Origin: Megaustenia siamemsis
Taxonomy: Eukaryota > Mollusca > Gastropoda > Stylommatophora > Ariophantidae
DNA: 64,000 nt
Assembly (NCBI GenBank): GCA_032433765.1
Contig: JAVIAB010000102.1
Location: forward strand, 14,685,358-14,749,357
Direction of reading: 5' to 3'
Numbering within the stretch: the first letter of the stretch is position 1; every line of letters begins with the position of its first letter. The position numbers were made by a program, and so were the translations under genes. Below the pieces are notes generated by a model that had not been told where the DNA came from, did no database searches, and saw nothing but the letters and a program-made list of their open reading frames with translations. Positions 47,618 through 57,727 of this stretch are shown here, one piece after another.

Positions 47618-48592
47618 CATCATCATCATGTGCCATACCGGTTTGCGTAGGCGATCATGTCCTTCCACAATCTTCTATCCACAGTGCATCGTATCAGTTC
47701 TGTTGTTGACTGTTTTCCATGCCATGACACTAAGCTATCCAGTATTTTCTCTCTTTGTCATCCATGATATCTTTTTCCTTCTATTTTGCCAGTTGTAACC
47801 AAGTATTCCAACTTTCCTCTTCTGATGATGTGCCCGAAAAATGTTAATTGTTGCTTTTTAATGTTTTTTAGGAGTTCCCTTTTTGTGTTGGGGCCTCTTT
47901 GAGAATTTCCTTGTTGGTCTTTTAAGCTGTCCAGGGAACTTCCAACATTCTTCTGAGAAATCCCATCTCTGTGGCCTCTAATCGTCTTTTCATTTGTTTG
48001 TCTACTGTCCATGATTCGCTTCCATATGTAAAAGTTGGTTCTATACAGTACAGATGAACTCACTTTCTCACTCTATTGACATAGATTTGTTGCATAATAT
48101 ATTTTTCATTTTCTGAAATGCTATTTTGACCTGAGCTATTCTGCTTTTTATTTCTGTGGTGCACCTTCAATCTGATGTTATTACTGTGCCCAAGTATTTG
48201 AAACGTTGCACTTGTTTCAGATTTGTCCTGTTTATTTTTATGCTGCATGATGGTGGTGATTGTTTCTTCGATATGACCATTACTTCTGTTTTCTTACTAT
48301 TCAGACTGAGACCTTTTTTGTAGCTTTCTTTTACTATTATGTCTATCATTTCTTGTAGTTCATTCTCTGTCTCTGCTATTAAGACTGTGTCATCCGCATA
48401 TTGTAAATTATTTATGTTGTGACTGTTGACTTCAATTCCTTTTTTGTCTACTATTGATCTCATAATATGTTCCCTGTAAAGTGAAAACAAATCCAGCGAC
48501 AGAACACAGCCTTGTTTGACTCCTTGTTTTATATATTGGAATTGTCCTGTTTGGTTGCTAATTTGTATAGTTGCTGTTTGTTGCAAGTACAT
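47618..48592 (-). mobile_element. RTE LINE 5'-truncated copy, RT half
   Basis: Minus-strand RTE fragment, related to but distinct from RTE-b, ending in (ATG)n (plus-strand CATCATCATG near 47,620). The 5' part is open for about 140 codons: YLQQTATIQISNQTGQFQ, VKQGCVLSLDLFSLY, NNLQYADDTVLIAE and RFKYLGTVITSD, i.e. the palm with the catalytic YADD box. The frame then breaks repeatedly, with recognisable NFYIWKRIMDSRQTN, TKRELLKNIKKQQLTFFGHI and EYLVTTGKIEGKRYHG. Truncation lies just before the palm, so motif A and the endonuclease are absent. TTGCAA occurs near both ends but is too short to claim as a TSD. Confidence 0.85.
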
Positions 48593-48717
48593 GTTTTTTT
48601 ATTGTAAACTACTTCCATCAAAAGAGATTATCTTCACACTTGGTCATTTCGTCATTCCAGTTCCCTCAAAAAACTACATTGAGGATCAAACACAGGAACC
48701 TAAGTGTTTTCTATCTT

Positions 48718-49175
48718 CTTCTTCTTCTACTAGCTTTCGGCTCCCTGTGGAGCATAGGTCTTCAACAAACACTTTCCAAGCTGTTCCATTTCTTGCCATT
48801 CTTTTAAGATCATTCCATGTCTTCCCCATCATCTTCATCTCTGCTTCTGTCTGTCTTCTCCAAGAATTTCTTGGTCTTCCTCTTTGTCTTTTCCCCTGAG
48901 GATTCCAAAAAAGGGCCTGTTGCGTAATACTCTCAGTTGGCTTCTGCAGTGTGTGTCCTATGCAGCATATCATCTTTGCTGTATCTCTTTATCCACTGGT
49001 ATTTAACTGGTACATTTCCATAATTTTATGTTAGTGATTTTGTCCTGCCATTTTCATCCTTTTATTCTGTGTAAACATCCATTAAGGAAAGTCTGTATCT
49101 TCATGATTGTCAATTTTGTTGTTCTCCATGTTTCACAGCCATATAATAGGACTGACTTAAAAAATTTTATTTTTG
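48718..49175 (-). mobile_element. LINE-d 3' fragment (minus strand)
   Basis: The minus strand gives VLLYGCETWRTTKLTIMKIQ, LWKCTS-like and PVDKEIQQR-like blocks, then IGHTLQKPTESITQQALFWN, PQGKRQRGRPRNSWRRQTEA, EMKMMGKTWNDLKRMARNGT and DLCSTGS. These are the C-terminal blocks of a widespread LINE pol family. It ends in (GAA)n (plus-strand TCTTCTTCTTCTTCT at 48,714-48,729). One stretch of 95 codons is open; upstream there are stops and a frame change. 5'-truncated, inactive. Confidence 0.82.
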
Positions 49176-49403
49176 TAAGTGTTTTCTATAGTCTCTGCAA
49201 AAAGTCTGCTTGTGACATTGGTTTATGCAAGGTCAAACCCATGCACGCCATATCAACTGCATAGGTGACAATTTCACACAACATCACTTAAAGAACAGTA
49301 CCAACAGTCACTTTCTTATTCCATTTCACTCAAATAAATTAAAAAAAAAAAAACCACTGCAAAAATTCTCAAAACAACCAAAAGATGACTTTAGTTAAGG
49401 CAC
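49176..49403. other. Unique spacer, no feature recognised
   Basis: Short spacer with an A-run near 49,340-49,352; nothing recognised. Confidence 0.35.
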
Positions 49404-49686
49404 TCTCTAAACACGGAAGCCGAGATAGCTCAGTGGTTAGTGAACTAGACTACAAAGGACAAGAGGTAGAGTTCGATCCTGATCAATGGCTTCCAGGTTC
49501 ACCCAGCCTTAAATGGGTACCAGATTTTTTTTCTGGGAAAGTAAATCTGCACGGACACAATACCGACCACATTACCCAAAAAAATTGTGTGTCGAAGGTC
49601 TATACAAAGAATGGTCACTAACACCATATTCCCTTTACGTCACGTGGCGTGACGGGGTTCTTTACTTACATTTAGTCTCTAAACAC
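49404..49686 (+). mobile_element. SINE-1 full-length copy with 11-bp TSD
   Basis: Body 49415-49675. The tRNA-like head reads GAAGCCGAGATAGCTCAGTG with A box TAGCTCAGTGGTTAGTGAAC and B box AGAGTTCGATCC. The body shows AAATGGGTACCAGATTTTTT, GACCACATTACCC, ATGGTCACTAACACCATATT and the 3' end GGGGTTCTTTACTTACATTT. The exact 11-bp TSD is TCTCTAAACAC at 49404-49414 and 49676-49686. CpG decay is visible (GCACGGACACAATACC where other copies have GCACGGGCGTAATACC). Confidence 0.93.
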
Positions 49687-50607
49687 CTGGTGAACATGGG
49701 ATGCCATTTTCTCATAAGTCTCGAAATTAAAATTGCAAAACTTTCTTTTTCTATGTAGAAAAATTGCTACTGTATTTGTTGGATTCACAGCACTTGCTTT
49801 CATACAAGTGTTTGTTTTGATATTGTTGACTTGATTTAGTTTGTTGAGCTTCCCCATTTAGAATTGTCATTTGTCTTTTATTTCATCTGTGAAATCAATG
49901 GATGGGAATCCTGCTTGTTTTACCTGCTGGATCTTTGTGAAAGTAAGACTAGTGTATAACGTTTCATTTAATAGAGTATGAATGATCAATGTAGGAACAA
50001 GATGTATATGCCAGCAATTGACCATTTATGACAAATTGAAACACATGAAAACTTGAAAAATCTTTCAACATGGTCTCCAATTTATTTTCGGGTTCTTCAT
50101 TCGATCAAAACCTCACCAATAAATGTTAAATATTAAAATGTCAATTAACTCGCAAGATTCTTGTTTCATTTTTGAGCTAAAAGTGCTGCTTCTGACAGCT
50201 TTGTTGCGTGTATCGTTACAATGTGTGATTAATTTGATGATTTTTAAAAAGTTGTTCTTACTGTCATCTTCCAAGGAAATTCACTTGGTATTTTGCACTG
50301 TATTTGTGTTTGTATTCCTAAATTCAACATCATACTATACTGGTGAAAAGGAGTCTATAGTGAGCATACATTTATACAAATGATTGAAGATATCAAGAAA
50401 TGAAGACAGTGTTGCAATGATTAGTACAGTATAAGCAGTGTTGGTTTGATAAGCTTAATTACCGTGGTGCTTGTTAATCAGAACAAACTATTACAAATAT
50501 TTTTGAGTTAAGTTCACAGCAGACGAGAGGAGAGAATTGATTATAAGTAATAATGTTTGTCTAGCAATTGTTGTAACTAAAGGGAGTTGTTTTTTTTTTT
50601 CATTCGC
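49687..50607. other. Unique AT-rich sequence, no feature recognised
   Basis: About 900 bp of non-repetitive sequence. An 86-codon plus-strand frame at 50123-50383 has hydrophobic stretches but no recognisable family. Confidence 0.4.
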
Positions 50608-50850
50608 CTGCTTTTACCTCTGAAGAATTCCGTAGAAACTAGGAACTGAATTTTGCATGGTAATCTAAATTTTGCTTTTTTTTTTCCCTGGCAGCCATAT
50701 TCACATGGGTCCCTCGTTGCACAGGCTGATAACTCTGTCTTCGGAGGTACTAATATTTTTTTTGTCAATAAGTAATTGATGTTTTAAGCCGGGCCTCGCT
50801 GCTGAAACCAGGTTGCTGTGGAGAGAAAATGACTGGTTCAGCCAGGATTT
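50608..50850 (-). mobile_element. SINE-3 copy, diverged
   Basis: Homologous to 33520-33842 in the same orientation: AGAAACTAGGAACTGAATTT, TTCCCTGGCAGCCATATTCA, CACAGGCTGATAACTC, CTTCGGAGGTACTAATA, CGGGCCTCGCTGCTGAAACC. The tRNA-like head at the right end is reduced to GGTTCAGCCAGGATT. A SINE-1 copy is inserted close beside it at 50874. Confidence 0.75.
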
Positions 50851-50860
50851 ACTCAGTAAT

Positions 50861-51047
50861 ACAGTAAAAGAAAGGATTTTTTTTCGTGGGAAAGTAAAGC
50901 AGCACGGCCGTAATACCAACCACATTACCCCAAAAATCATGTGCTGAGGGTCTGTAAAATTTATGGTCACTAACACCATATTCCCTATACGCCACTTGGT
51001 GTGACGGGGGTACTTTACTTTTTTTTTTTACTTTACAGTAAAAGAAA
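50861..51047 (+). mobile_element. SINE-1 5'-truncated copy with 13-bp TSD
   Basis: Body 50874-51034, lacking the tRNA head: GGGAAAGTAAAGCAGCACGG, CCACATTACCCCAAAAATCA, TATGGTCACTAACACCATAT, CGCCACTTGGTGTGACGGGG and GTACTTTACTTTTTTT. The exact 13-bp TSD ACAGTAAAAGAAA lies at 50861-50873 and 51035-51047. Confidence 0.92.
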
Positions 51048-51898
51048 AGCTCTTGGGAGTCATAATTAAGTGTACTTTCTCTTTCACCGCCACATTGTCT
51101 CTTACTTAAAGAGCATCAAGTATCTAAAGAACAAAAGCATATTCTCCCTTTGGAATACAATTTTTGGTGAGAAACACTTAAGAGCAGTGATTACTTCATT
51201 GATCTTGTGGTCTGCTGTTGCAAGAATTTGTAAAAATTCCCTGTCATGACATAAGTATGAGACACTCATACAAAGATACATATTACTGGACCATAGCTTA
51301 GCTCATTGGCTGGTGTGTCAGCTTGTAAACTACGCCAGAAACAACAGAATGGGTTCACATTGTTTCTGTCAAGTGTTTCTAACTAGTAGGGGTAGATTTA
51401 TTTTAGAACTGGAGGCTGAATGTTCTGGTTGCAAGGTGAACATAAGTATGTAATAGTACATGATCATGTTGGGCTGTGGTCAAGCTGGACTGAGTACAAG
51501 GGGAAAACCCATACAACTATTCATTTGCAGCTTTAGAAAACTAGGACAAAACAAAAAAACTAAATTTGGCTTTGTAGTCCAAACATTTCCTTATTTTAGC
51601 CTACATTCATAAAGTTATCAGTTAAATGTTATGGGTGTGCGGCCCCCCCCCCCCTTTCTTCTCCCAATGGTGTGGTGACCTATGTGTCAGCTTATATGAT
51701 TGCAAGGTCATTTCTCATCCACTTGCATTAACTTCATCTCAATGTAATGTCATTCATCACATTTCAACTTTCATGACAAAATTATTGGCATTGATCCTAA
51801 TATGTTGTGAGAGATGACTGATATTAAATGTCTCATTTTCTTCCCAATATTTGATTTGTTGGTTGTTGACTGTGGCTGGATGAGCTGGGAATCATTTT
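51048..51898. other. Unique sequence, no feature recognised
   Basis: Non-repetitive except for a C-run at about 51,641-51,653. No coding or RNA feature recognised. Confidence 0.4.
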
Positions 51899-52011
51899 AA
51901 ATATTGGGAGAATGGACCTATCAGGCTAGTCAAACAAGAATGATAGGAAACAAATATTGGGAGAATGGACCTATCAGGCTAGTCAAACAAGAATGATAGG
52001 AAACAAATATT
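51899..52011. repeat. 53-bp direct duplication
   Basis: AAATATTGGGAGAATGGACC begins at 51899 and again at 51952; the two 53-bp units are identical to the eye and are followed by a third start AAATATTG. A recent local duplication. Confidence 0.93.
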
Positions 52012-52069
52012 GACATCAAGACCTATATCATATTGCTTAATATAGTGTTCATGCTAACTAGTAAAAGAG

Positions 52070-52328
52070 GGAGCTAATTTCCAATATTAGGAAGAAACAA
52101 TCATCATTTTTTTGGCCATGTAATGAGAAGGGAACAGCTGAAATATATAGTGACAGCTGGGAAAGTTGAGAGACAAAGAGATAGAGGAAAGCCAAGAGAA
52201 AAGATACAAGTCAGCTTAAGAGAATACTTTGGCAGAAAGTCAACAACAGAAATGATAAATAGCTGTCGAGATCGAAAGTTGTGGAGAGACATGATCACCT
52301 ACTCCAGCAGGCATGGTACTTGATGATG
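52070..52328 (+). mobile_element. RTE-b LINE 3' fragment (plus strand)
   Basis: Closely related to the fragment at 19993-20251: GAGCTAATTTCCAATATTAG, GAAACAATCATCATTTTTTT, GGCCATGTAATGAGAAGGGA, AGAAAGTCAACAACAGAAAT, GATAAATAGCTGTCGAGATC and the end GGTACTTGATGATGAGG. The peptide QLKYIVTAGKVERQRDRGK followed by SLREYFGRKSTTEM corresponds to the pol C-terminus. No TSD found. Confidence 0.83.
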
Positions 52329-52429
52329 AGGAATGCACTTGTTCTTGTGACGATCAGCACAATTTTCTGTAATGTAATGACCAACCATTGATATTATACT
52401 ATCTGCACAATTTTGTGTAATGAAATTAG

Positions 52430-52560
52430 AGGGTATGTCTGTAGCAGACTATGTGGCAATTTCTAAATAGTTTAGATATTGAGAGAGTATATCTGTAACA
52501 GACTGTTTGGTAATTTCCAAAAAGATTAGATATTGAGAGGATATGTCTGTAACTGTTGGT
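52430..52560. repeat. Imperfect tandem repeat, unit about 64 bp, 2 copies
   Basis: GAGGGTATGTCTGTAGCAGA, GAGAGTATATCTGTAACAGA and GAGAGGATATGTCTGTAACT occur at about 52,429, 52,482 and 52,535. The intervening AATTTC.AAA.AG.TTAGATAT is shared. Confidence 0.75.
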
Positions 52561-52989
52561 TAATGTTGTTGTTTGATAGAGCCCTAACTAAACTCCATGC
52601 TTGTTGCATAACACAACTCTTGGTTATTGCTGTCCATTGTGTAGAATGGGAAATAAACAAGACAAATAAATATTAAAATAATGAAATATTGAACATCTGT
52701 GATTTAGAGTTGCATCGAGGTATACTGTTTGTGTGGTGTGAGCAAGGATGTTGACTAGTAGCAAAACAGTAGCATGTTTGTGGTGTATCTTTTGATCTTT
52801 TTCTGGACTATCATCACTGTACTCAGGCAGTTTCCATTTATGTTCCAGTTTGTCTCATGATAAGAAAGATGTCATCGCAGTGCATAAACATCATGTCATC
52901 ATTGATAGTCCCCAGGGTAATTCCAGAAGGCTGGTTAACTATTGTGAAAAAATGGTTCTTTTAGAAATGTTGCTTTGGTAATAGCATAC
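52561..52989. other. Unique sequence, no feature recognised
   Basis: About 430 bp without a recognisable gene or element. Confidence 0.4.
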
Positions 52990-53215
52990 TCACTGTGACC
53001 TTCTAGGCAAGTCATAAGAGGCGACTAAGGAGGTTGTTCGATGGCTTGACAAGCTGTCATTGTAAAAAAGTATTGTTATGGAAACAGAGCCATAGATTTT
53101 AGAAGCAGTGATCTCTGCAATATGTGCCCCTATTGCACGCAAGGTTTCTGTTTTTGAGATTGTTGTTCTGCCCTATGTGCCGTCTTCAGCTTGAAAGGAC
53201 AATAAATAGATAAAT
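52990..53215 (+). mobile_element. SINE-4 copy (plus strand), 5'-truncated
   Basis: Homologous to 31917-32185 in the other orientation: CACTGTGACCTTCTAGGCAA, TAAGAGGCGACTAAGGAGG, GATGGCTTGACAAGCTGTCA, TTATGGAAACAGAGCCATAG, CTGCCCTATGTGCCGTCTTC and the tail GGACAATAAATAGATAAATA. It lacks the first 45 bp or so of the other copy. No clear TSD. Confidence 0.83.
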
Positions 53216-53434
53216 AGAATGGGATACTACTTGCTCTTTGATGTTACCTACTCTTTGAATCTGCCTACTCTGCCTACTGTCAGTTGTTTTTTCTTTTTAC
53301 ATGCTGAACTTCAACACGGGACTTTGTTATCAGTTTCCAATAGAAGTAGGAACTCACCTACCTTGAGGTCAGAGGTCACTAGATGAAACCCTACGGCTTC
53401 AGCTGAGGTTTGAACTAGATACCTTCTAGTTGTA

Positions 53435-53684
53435 AGGTATTTTTACCTCATGTCTATTTATAAGTTTACTTCTTCCCTCTTGTCTACCTATAAGTTTACT
53501 TCTTCCCTTGTGTCTACCAATAAGTTTACTTCTTCCCTCTTGTCTACCTATAAGTTTACTTCTTCCCTCTTGTCTACCTATAAGTTTACTTCTTCCCTCT
53601 TATCTACCTATAAGTTTACTTCTTCCCTCTTATATACCTATAAGTTTACTTCTTCACTCTTGTCTACCTATAAGTTAACTTCTT
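53435..53684. repeat. 30-bp minisatellite A, left part (about 8 copies)
   Basis: Array of the unit CTATAAGTTTACTTCTTCCC TCTTGTCTAC. It is interrupted at 53,684 by SINE-2 and continues from 54,024. The unit is divisible by 3, so plus frames stay open with the peptides STYKFTSSLL or LPISLLLPSC; these are artefacts. Confidence 0.95.
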
Positions 53685-54033
53685 CCCCCCCCCGGGGGCC
53701 TCGGTAGCCTAGTTGGAAAACCACCAGACTAGACTACCGATGTTTGGACAACCCGTGTTCAATTCCCGCTGGGAGCAGTGTGAGTTGTACTCGTGGTTGG
53801 AAAAAAAAAAATACCCCCACGGTCGACCCAGCCATGGCAGAAATGGGTACCAGGGTATTACCCTGGGAAGGTGAGGATTGTCGCCTCACATCTGAGTTTC
53901 GATGCTTGAAGCGACACTATCCAGAAATCTCCGAACATTTCTGGATAGGCGGCCGAGCACATATGGATGGAAACTCGTGTGCTAAGACGCCGGTTCAAGT
54001 CTCGTACTTTACCTTTTACCTTTTTAACTTCTT
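53675..54033 (+). mobile_element. SINE-2 copy inserted in the 30-bp array, 10-bp TSD
   Basis: Body 53685-54023. The head GGGGGCCTCGGTAGCCTAGT has A-box-like TAGCCTAGTTGG and B-box-like GTGTTCAATTCCCGC. The body shows AGCCATGGCAGAAATGGGTA, GTTTCGATGCTTGAAGCGAC, TCTGGATAGGCGGCCGAGCA and the 3' end CGTACTTTACCTTTTACC. The exact 10-bp TSD TTAACTTCTT at 53675-53684 and 54024-54033 is array sequence. It keeps more CpG sites than the copy at 733-1091, suggesting a younger insertion. Confidence 0.93.
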
Positions 54034-56835
54034 TCCTCTTGTCTACCTATAAGTTTAACTGTTCCCTCTTATCTACCTATAAGTTTACTTCTTCCCTCTT
54101 ATCTACCTATAAGTTGACTTCTTCCCTCTTGTCTACCTATAAGTTGACTTCTTCCCTCTTGTCTACCTATAAGTTGACTTCTTCCCTCTTGTCTACCTAT
54201 AAGTTGACTTCTTCCCTCTTGTCTACCTATAAGTTGACTTCTTCCCTCTTGTCTACCTATAAGTTTACTTCTTCCCTCTTATCTACCCCTAAGTTTACTT
54301 CTTCCCTCTTGTCTACCTATAAGTTTACTTCTTCCCTCTTGTCTACCTATAAGTTTACTTCTTCCCTCTTATCTACCCTAAGTTTACTTCTTCCCTCTTA
54401 TCTACCCTAAGTTTACTTCTTCCCTCTTATCTACCCCTAAGTTTACTTCTTCCCTCTTGTCTACCTATAAGTTTACTTCTTCCCTCTTGTCTACCTATAA
54501 GTTAACTTCTTCTCTCTTGTCTACCTATAAGTTTACTTCTTCCCTCTTGTCTACCTATAAGTTTACTTCTTCCCTCTTGTCTACCTATAAGTTTACTTCT
54601 TCTCTCTTGTCTACCTATAAGTTTACTTCTTCCCTCTTGTCTACCAATAAGTTTACTTCTTCCCTCTTATCTACCTATAAGTTTACTTCTTCCCTTGTGT
54701 CTACCAATAAGTTTACTTCTTCACTCTTGTCTACCTATAAGTTTACTTCTTCCCTCTTATCTACCTATAAGTTTACTTCTTCCCCCTTATCTACCTATAA
54801 GTTTACTTCTTCCCTCTTGTCTACCAATAAGTTTACTTCTTCCCTCTTATCTACCTATAAGTTTACTTCTTCCCTTGTGTCTACCAATAAGTTTACTTCT
54901 TCCCCCTTATCTACCTATAAGTTTACTTCTTCCCTCTTGTCTACCAATAAGTTTACTTCTTCCCTCTTATCTACCAATAAGTTTACTTCTTCCGTCTTGT
55001 CTACCAATAAGTTTACTTCTTCCCTCTTGTCTACCTATAAGTTTACTTCTTCCCTCTTATCTACCTATAAGTTTACTTCTTCCTCTTGTCTACCTATAAG
55101 TTTACTTCTTCCCTCTTGTCTACCAATAAGTTTACTTCTTCCCTCTTATCTACCTATAAGTTTACTTCTTCCCTTGTGTCTACCAATAAGTTTACTTCTT
55201 CCCTCTTGTCTACCAATAAGTTTACTTCTTCCCTCTTATCTACCTATAAGTTTACTTCTTCCCTCTTGTCTACCAATAAGTTTACTTCTTCCCTCTTATC
55301 TACCAATAAGTTTACTTCTTCCGTCTTGTCTACCAATAAGTTTACTTCTTCCCTCTTGTCTACCTATAAGTTTACTTCTTCCCTCTTATCTACCTATAAG
55401 TTTACTTCTTCCCTCTTGTCTACCTATCAGTTTACTTCTTCCCTCTTGTCTACCAATAAGTTTACTTCTTCCCTCTTATCTACCTATAAGTTTACTTCTT
55501 CCCTTGTGTCTACCAATAAGTTTACTTCTTCCCTCTTGTCTACCAATAAGTTTACTTCTCCCTCTTATCTACCTATAAGTTTACTTCTTCCCTTGTGTCT
55601 ACCAATAAGTTTACTTCTTCCCTCTTGTCTACCTATAAGTTTACTTCTTCCCTTGTGTCTACCTATAAGTTTACTTCTTCCCTCTTGTCTACCTATAAGT
55701 TTACTTCTTCCCTCTTATCTACCCCTAAGTTTACTTCTTCCCTCTTGTCTACCTATAAGTTTACTTCTTCCCTCATGTCTACCTATAAGTTTACTTCTTC
55801 CCTCTTATCTACCCCTAAGTTTACTTCTTCCCTCTTGTCTACCTATAAGTTTACTTCTTCCCTCTTGTCTACCTATAAGTTAACTTCTTCTCTCTTGTCT
55901 ACCTATAAGTTTACTTCTTCCCTCTTGTCTACCTATAAGTTTACTTCTTCCCTCTTGTCTACCTATAAGTTTACTTCTTCTCTCTTGTCTACCTATACGT
56001 TTACTTCTTCCCTCTTATCTACCTATAAGTTTACTTCTTCTCTCTTGTCTACCTATAAGTTTACTTCTTCCCTCTTATCTACCTATAAGTTTACTTCTTC
56101 CCTTGTGTCTACCAATAAGTTTACTTCTTCCCTCTTGTCTACCAATAAGTTTACTTCTTCCCTATTATCTACCAATAAGTTTACTTCTTCCCTATTATCT
56201 ACCAATAAGTTTACTTCTTCCCTTGTGTCTACCAATAAGTTTACTTCTTCCCTCTTGTCTACCTATAAGTTTACTTCTTCCCTTGTGTCTACCAATAAGT
56301 TTACTTCTTCCCTATTATCTACCTATAAGTTTACTTCTTCCCTTGTATCTACCAATAAGTTTACTTCTTCCCTATTATCTACCTATAAGTTTACTTCTTC
56401 CCTTGTGTCTACCAATAAGTTTACTTCTTCCCTATTATCTACCTATAAGTTTACTTCTTCCCTCTTGTCTACCAATAAGTTTACTTCTTCCCTATTATCT
56501 ACCAATAAGTTTACTTCTTCCCTTGTGTCTACCAATAAGTTTACTTCTTCCTCTTGTCTACCAATAAGTTTACTTCTTCCCTCTTGTCTACCAATAAGTT
56601 TACTTCTTCCCTATTATCTACCAATAAGTTTACTTCTTCCCTATTATCTACCAATAAGTTTACTTCTTCCCTTGTGTCTACCAATAAGTTGACTTCTTCC
56701 CTCTTGTCTACCTATAAGTTTACTTCTTCCCTATTATCTACCAATAAGTTTACTTCTTCCCTATTATCTACCAATAAGTTTACTTCTTCCCTTGTGTCTA
56801 CCAATAAGTTGACTTCTTCCCTCTTGTCTACCCAA
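54024..56835. repeat. 30-bp minisatellite A, right part (about 94 copies)
   Basis: Continuation of the 30-bp array. Three variable spots (TACCTATAAG/TACCAATAAG, TCTTGTCT/TCTTATCT/TATTATCT/TTGTGTCT, and occasional TACCCCTAAG) make monomer types that recur in blocks. One example is a block near 54,640-55,050 that recurs near 55,100-55,560. Single-base losses (near 54,376, 54,406, 55,081, 55,559 and 56,551) shift the open frames between the peptides STYKFTSSLL and LPISLLLPSC, which confirms that no frame is under protein selection. Confidence 0.95.
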
Positions 56836-56849
56836 GTTTAACTGTTTCC

Positions 56850-57016
56850 TCTATTATAAATTACTGTGTCTGTTGGTGAACATGTCTCTCCACAATTTTC
56901 TATGTACAATTGTTGATCAGTTCTGTTGACTTCCTGCTCAACTATTCTCTTAAACCATCATGAATCTTTTCTTTCAGCTCAACTGTATCTTTTCTTCCCT
57001 TGAATTTTTCCTGTTG
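56850..57016 (-). mobile_element. RTE-b LINE fragment, 3' part (split)
   Basis: Plus-strand landmarks match other minus-strand RTE-b copies: GAACATGTCTCTCCACAATT, TCAGTTCTGTTGACTTCCTG, AACTATTCTCTTAAACCATC, TCTTTTCTTTCAGCTCAACT and TTTTTCCTGTTGTCACAATA. The fragment continues, after intervening insertions, at 58018-58300. Confidence 0.75.
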
Positions 57017-57300
57017 TCACAATATATTCCGATTGTTACAATATATATATCTGATTGTCACAGTATATTCCAATTGTCACAATATATATCTGATTGTCGC
57101 AGTATATTCCAATTGTCACAATATATTCCAGTTACAATATATATCTGATTGTCACAGTATATTCCAGTTGTCACAATATATTCCAATTGTTACAATATAT
57201 ATCTGTATGTCACAATATATTCCAGTTGTCACAATATATTCCAATTGTTACAATGTATTCTTTTTGTCATAATATATTCCTACCAACATAAATGCCAGCT
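57017..57300. repeat. Minisatellite expanded from RTE-b sequence
   Basis: About 11-12 irregular copies of a 19-25-bp unit around TTGTCACAATATATTCCAAT, with variants TTACAATATATATCTGATTG. In intact RTE-b copies the same place reads CAGTTGTTACAATATATTCC once (23,604; 31,546), so the array grew from element sequence. Confidence 0.85.
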
Positions 57301-57341
57301 GGTAGTCACAGTATATTCCTGCTAATTGACTTCTATTCAAT

Positions 57342-57722
57342 ATGGTGGACAGGTGGCAGGAGCCATTGAGGCTCTGTCTGAAAAGTGTTTCTGGTTGCAG
57401 TTTCTTTACATTCCAAGCCTGGCTTGCTGCCGGAGCTATTGGGTTAGTGCTCTGTGCACACTGTGAGCTGTGTTTTTCATTGGGATCATGTTTCAATATT
57501 CCAATTGCTTACGATGAATGATGGCAACGTGTGATGAAGAACAGTTCGGTTGCATTCACTTTTGGTGCCGCTTGGCCTTATTTCTTTTTGGCATGTGCTG
57601 TAGCAGCTATGATGGGGACTGCAGCTGCCTTTCTTTGTTTGGATCCCTCAATGAAATGAGATGTTAATTTGGATGATTCCACTAGCATGGGCCAATTATG
57701 GATTTTAATTCGTTTGCAGTGA
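57342..57722 (+). repeat. DR-5 dispersed repeat, fourth copy
   Basis: About 380 bp matching 37870-38249 in opposite orientation, starting CAATATGGTGGACAGGTGGC and ending TTTGCAGTGA. Shared blocks include TTTTGGTGCCGCTTGGCCTT, GCAGCTGCCTTTCTTTGTTT, TTGGATGATTCCACTAGCAT and AATTATGGATTTTAATTCGT. In one frame it reads AFTFGAAWPYFFLACAVAAM, a hydrophobic stretch, but stops interrupt the frame on both sides. Family unknown. Confidence 0.72.
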
Positions 57723-57727
57723 AAATG

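Noticed and set aside
49415..49490. Functional tRNA gene (TAGCTCAGTGGTTAG with a B box)
   Set aside because: Part of a repeated element with a long 3' body, a tail and TSDs. It is the tRNA-derived head of SINE-1; the cloverleaf is not fully paired by eye.
54457..56692. Open frames of 365-373 codons in array A (STYKFTSSLL / LPISLLLP repeats)
   Set aside because: Same reasoning: the 30-bp unit leaves two plus frames open, with frame switching at single-base deletions.
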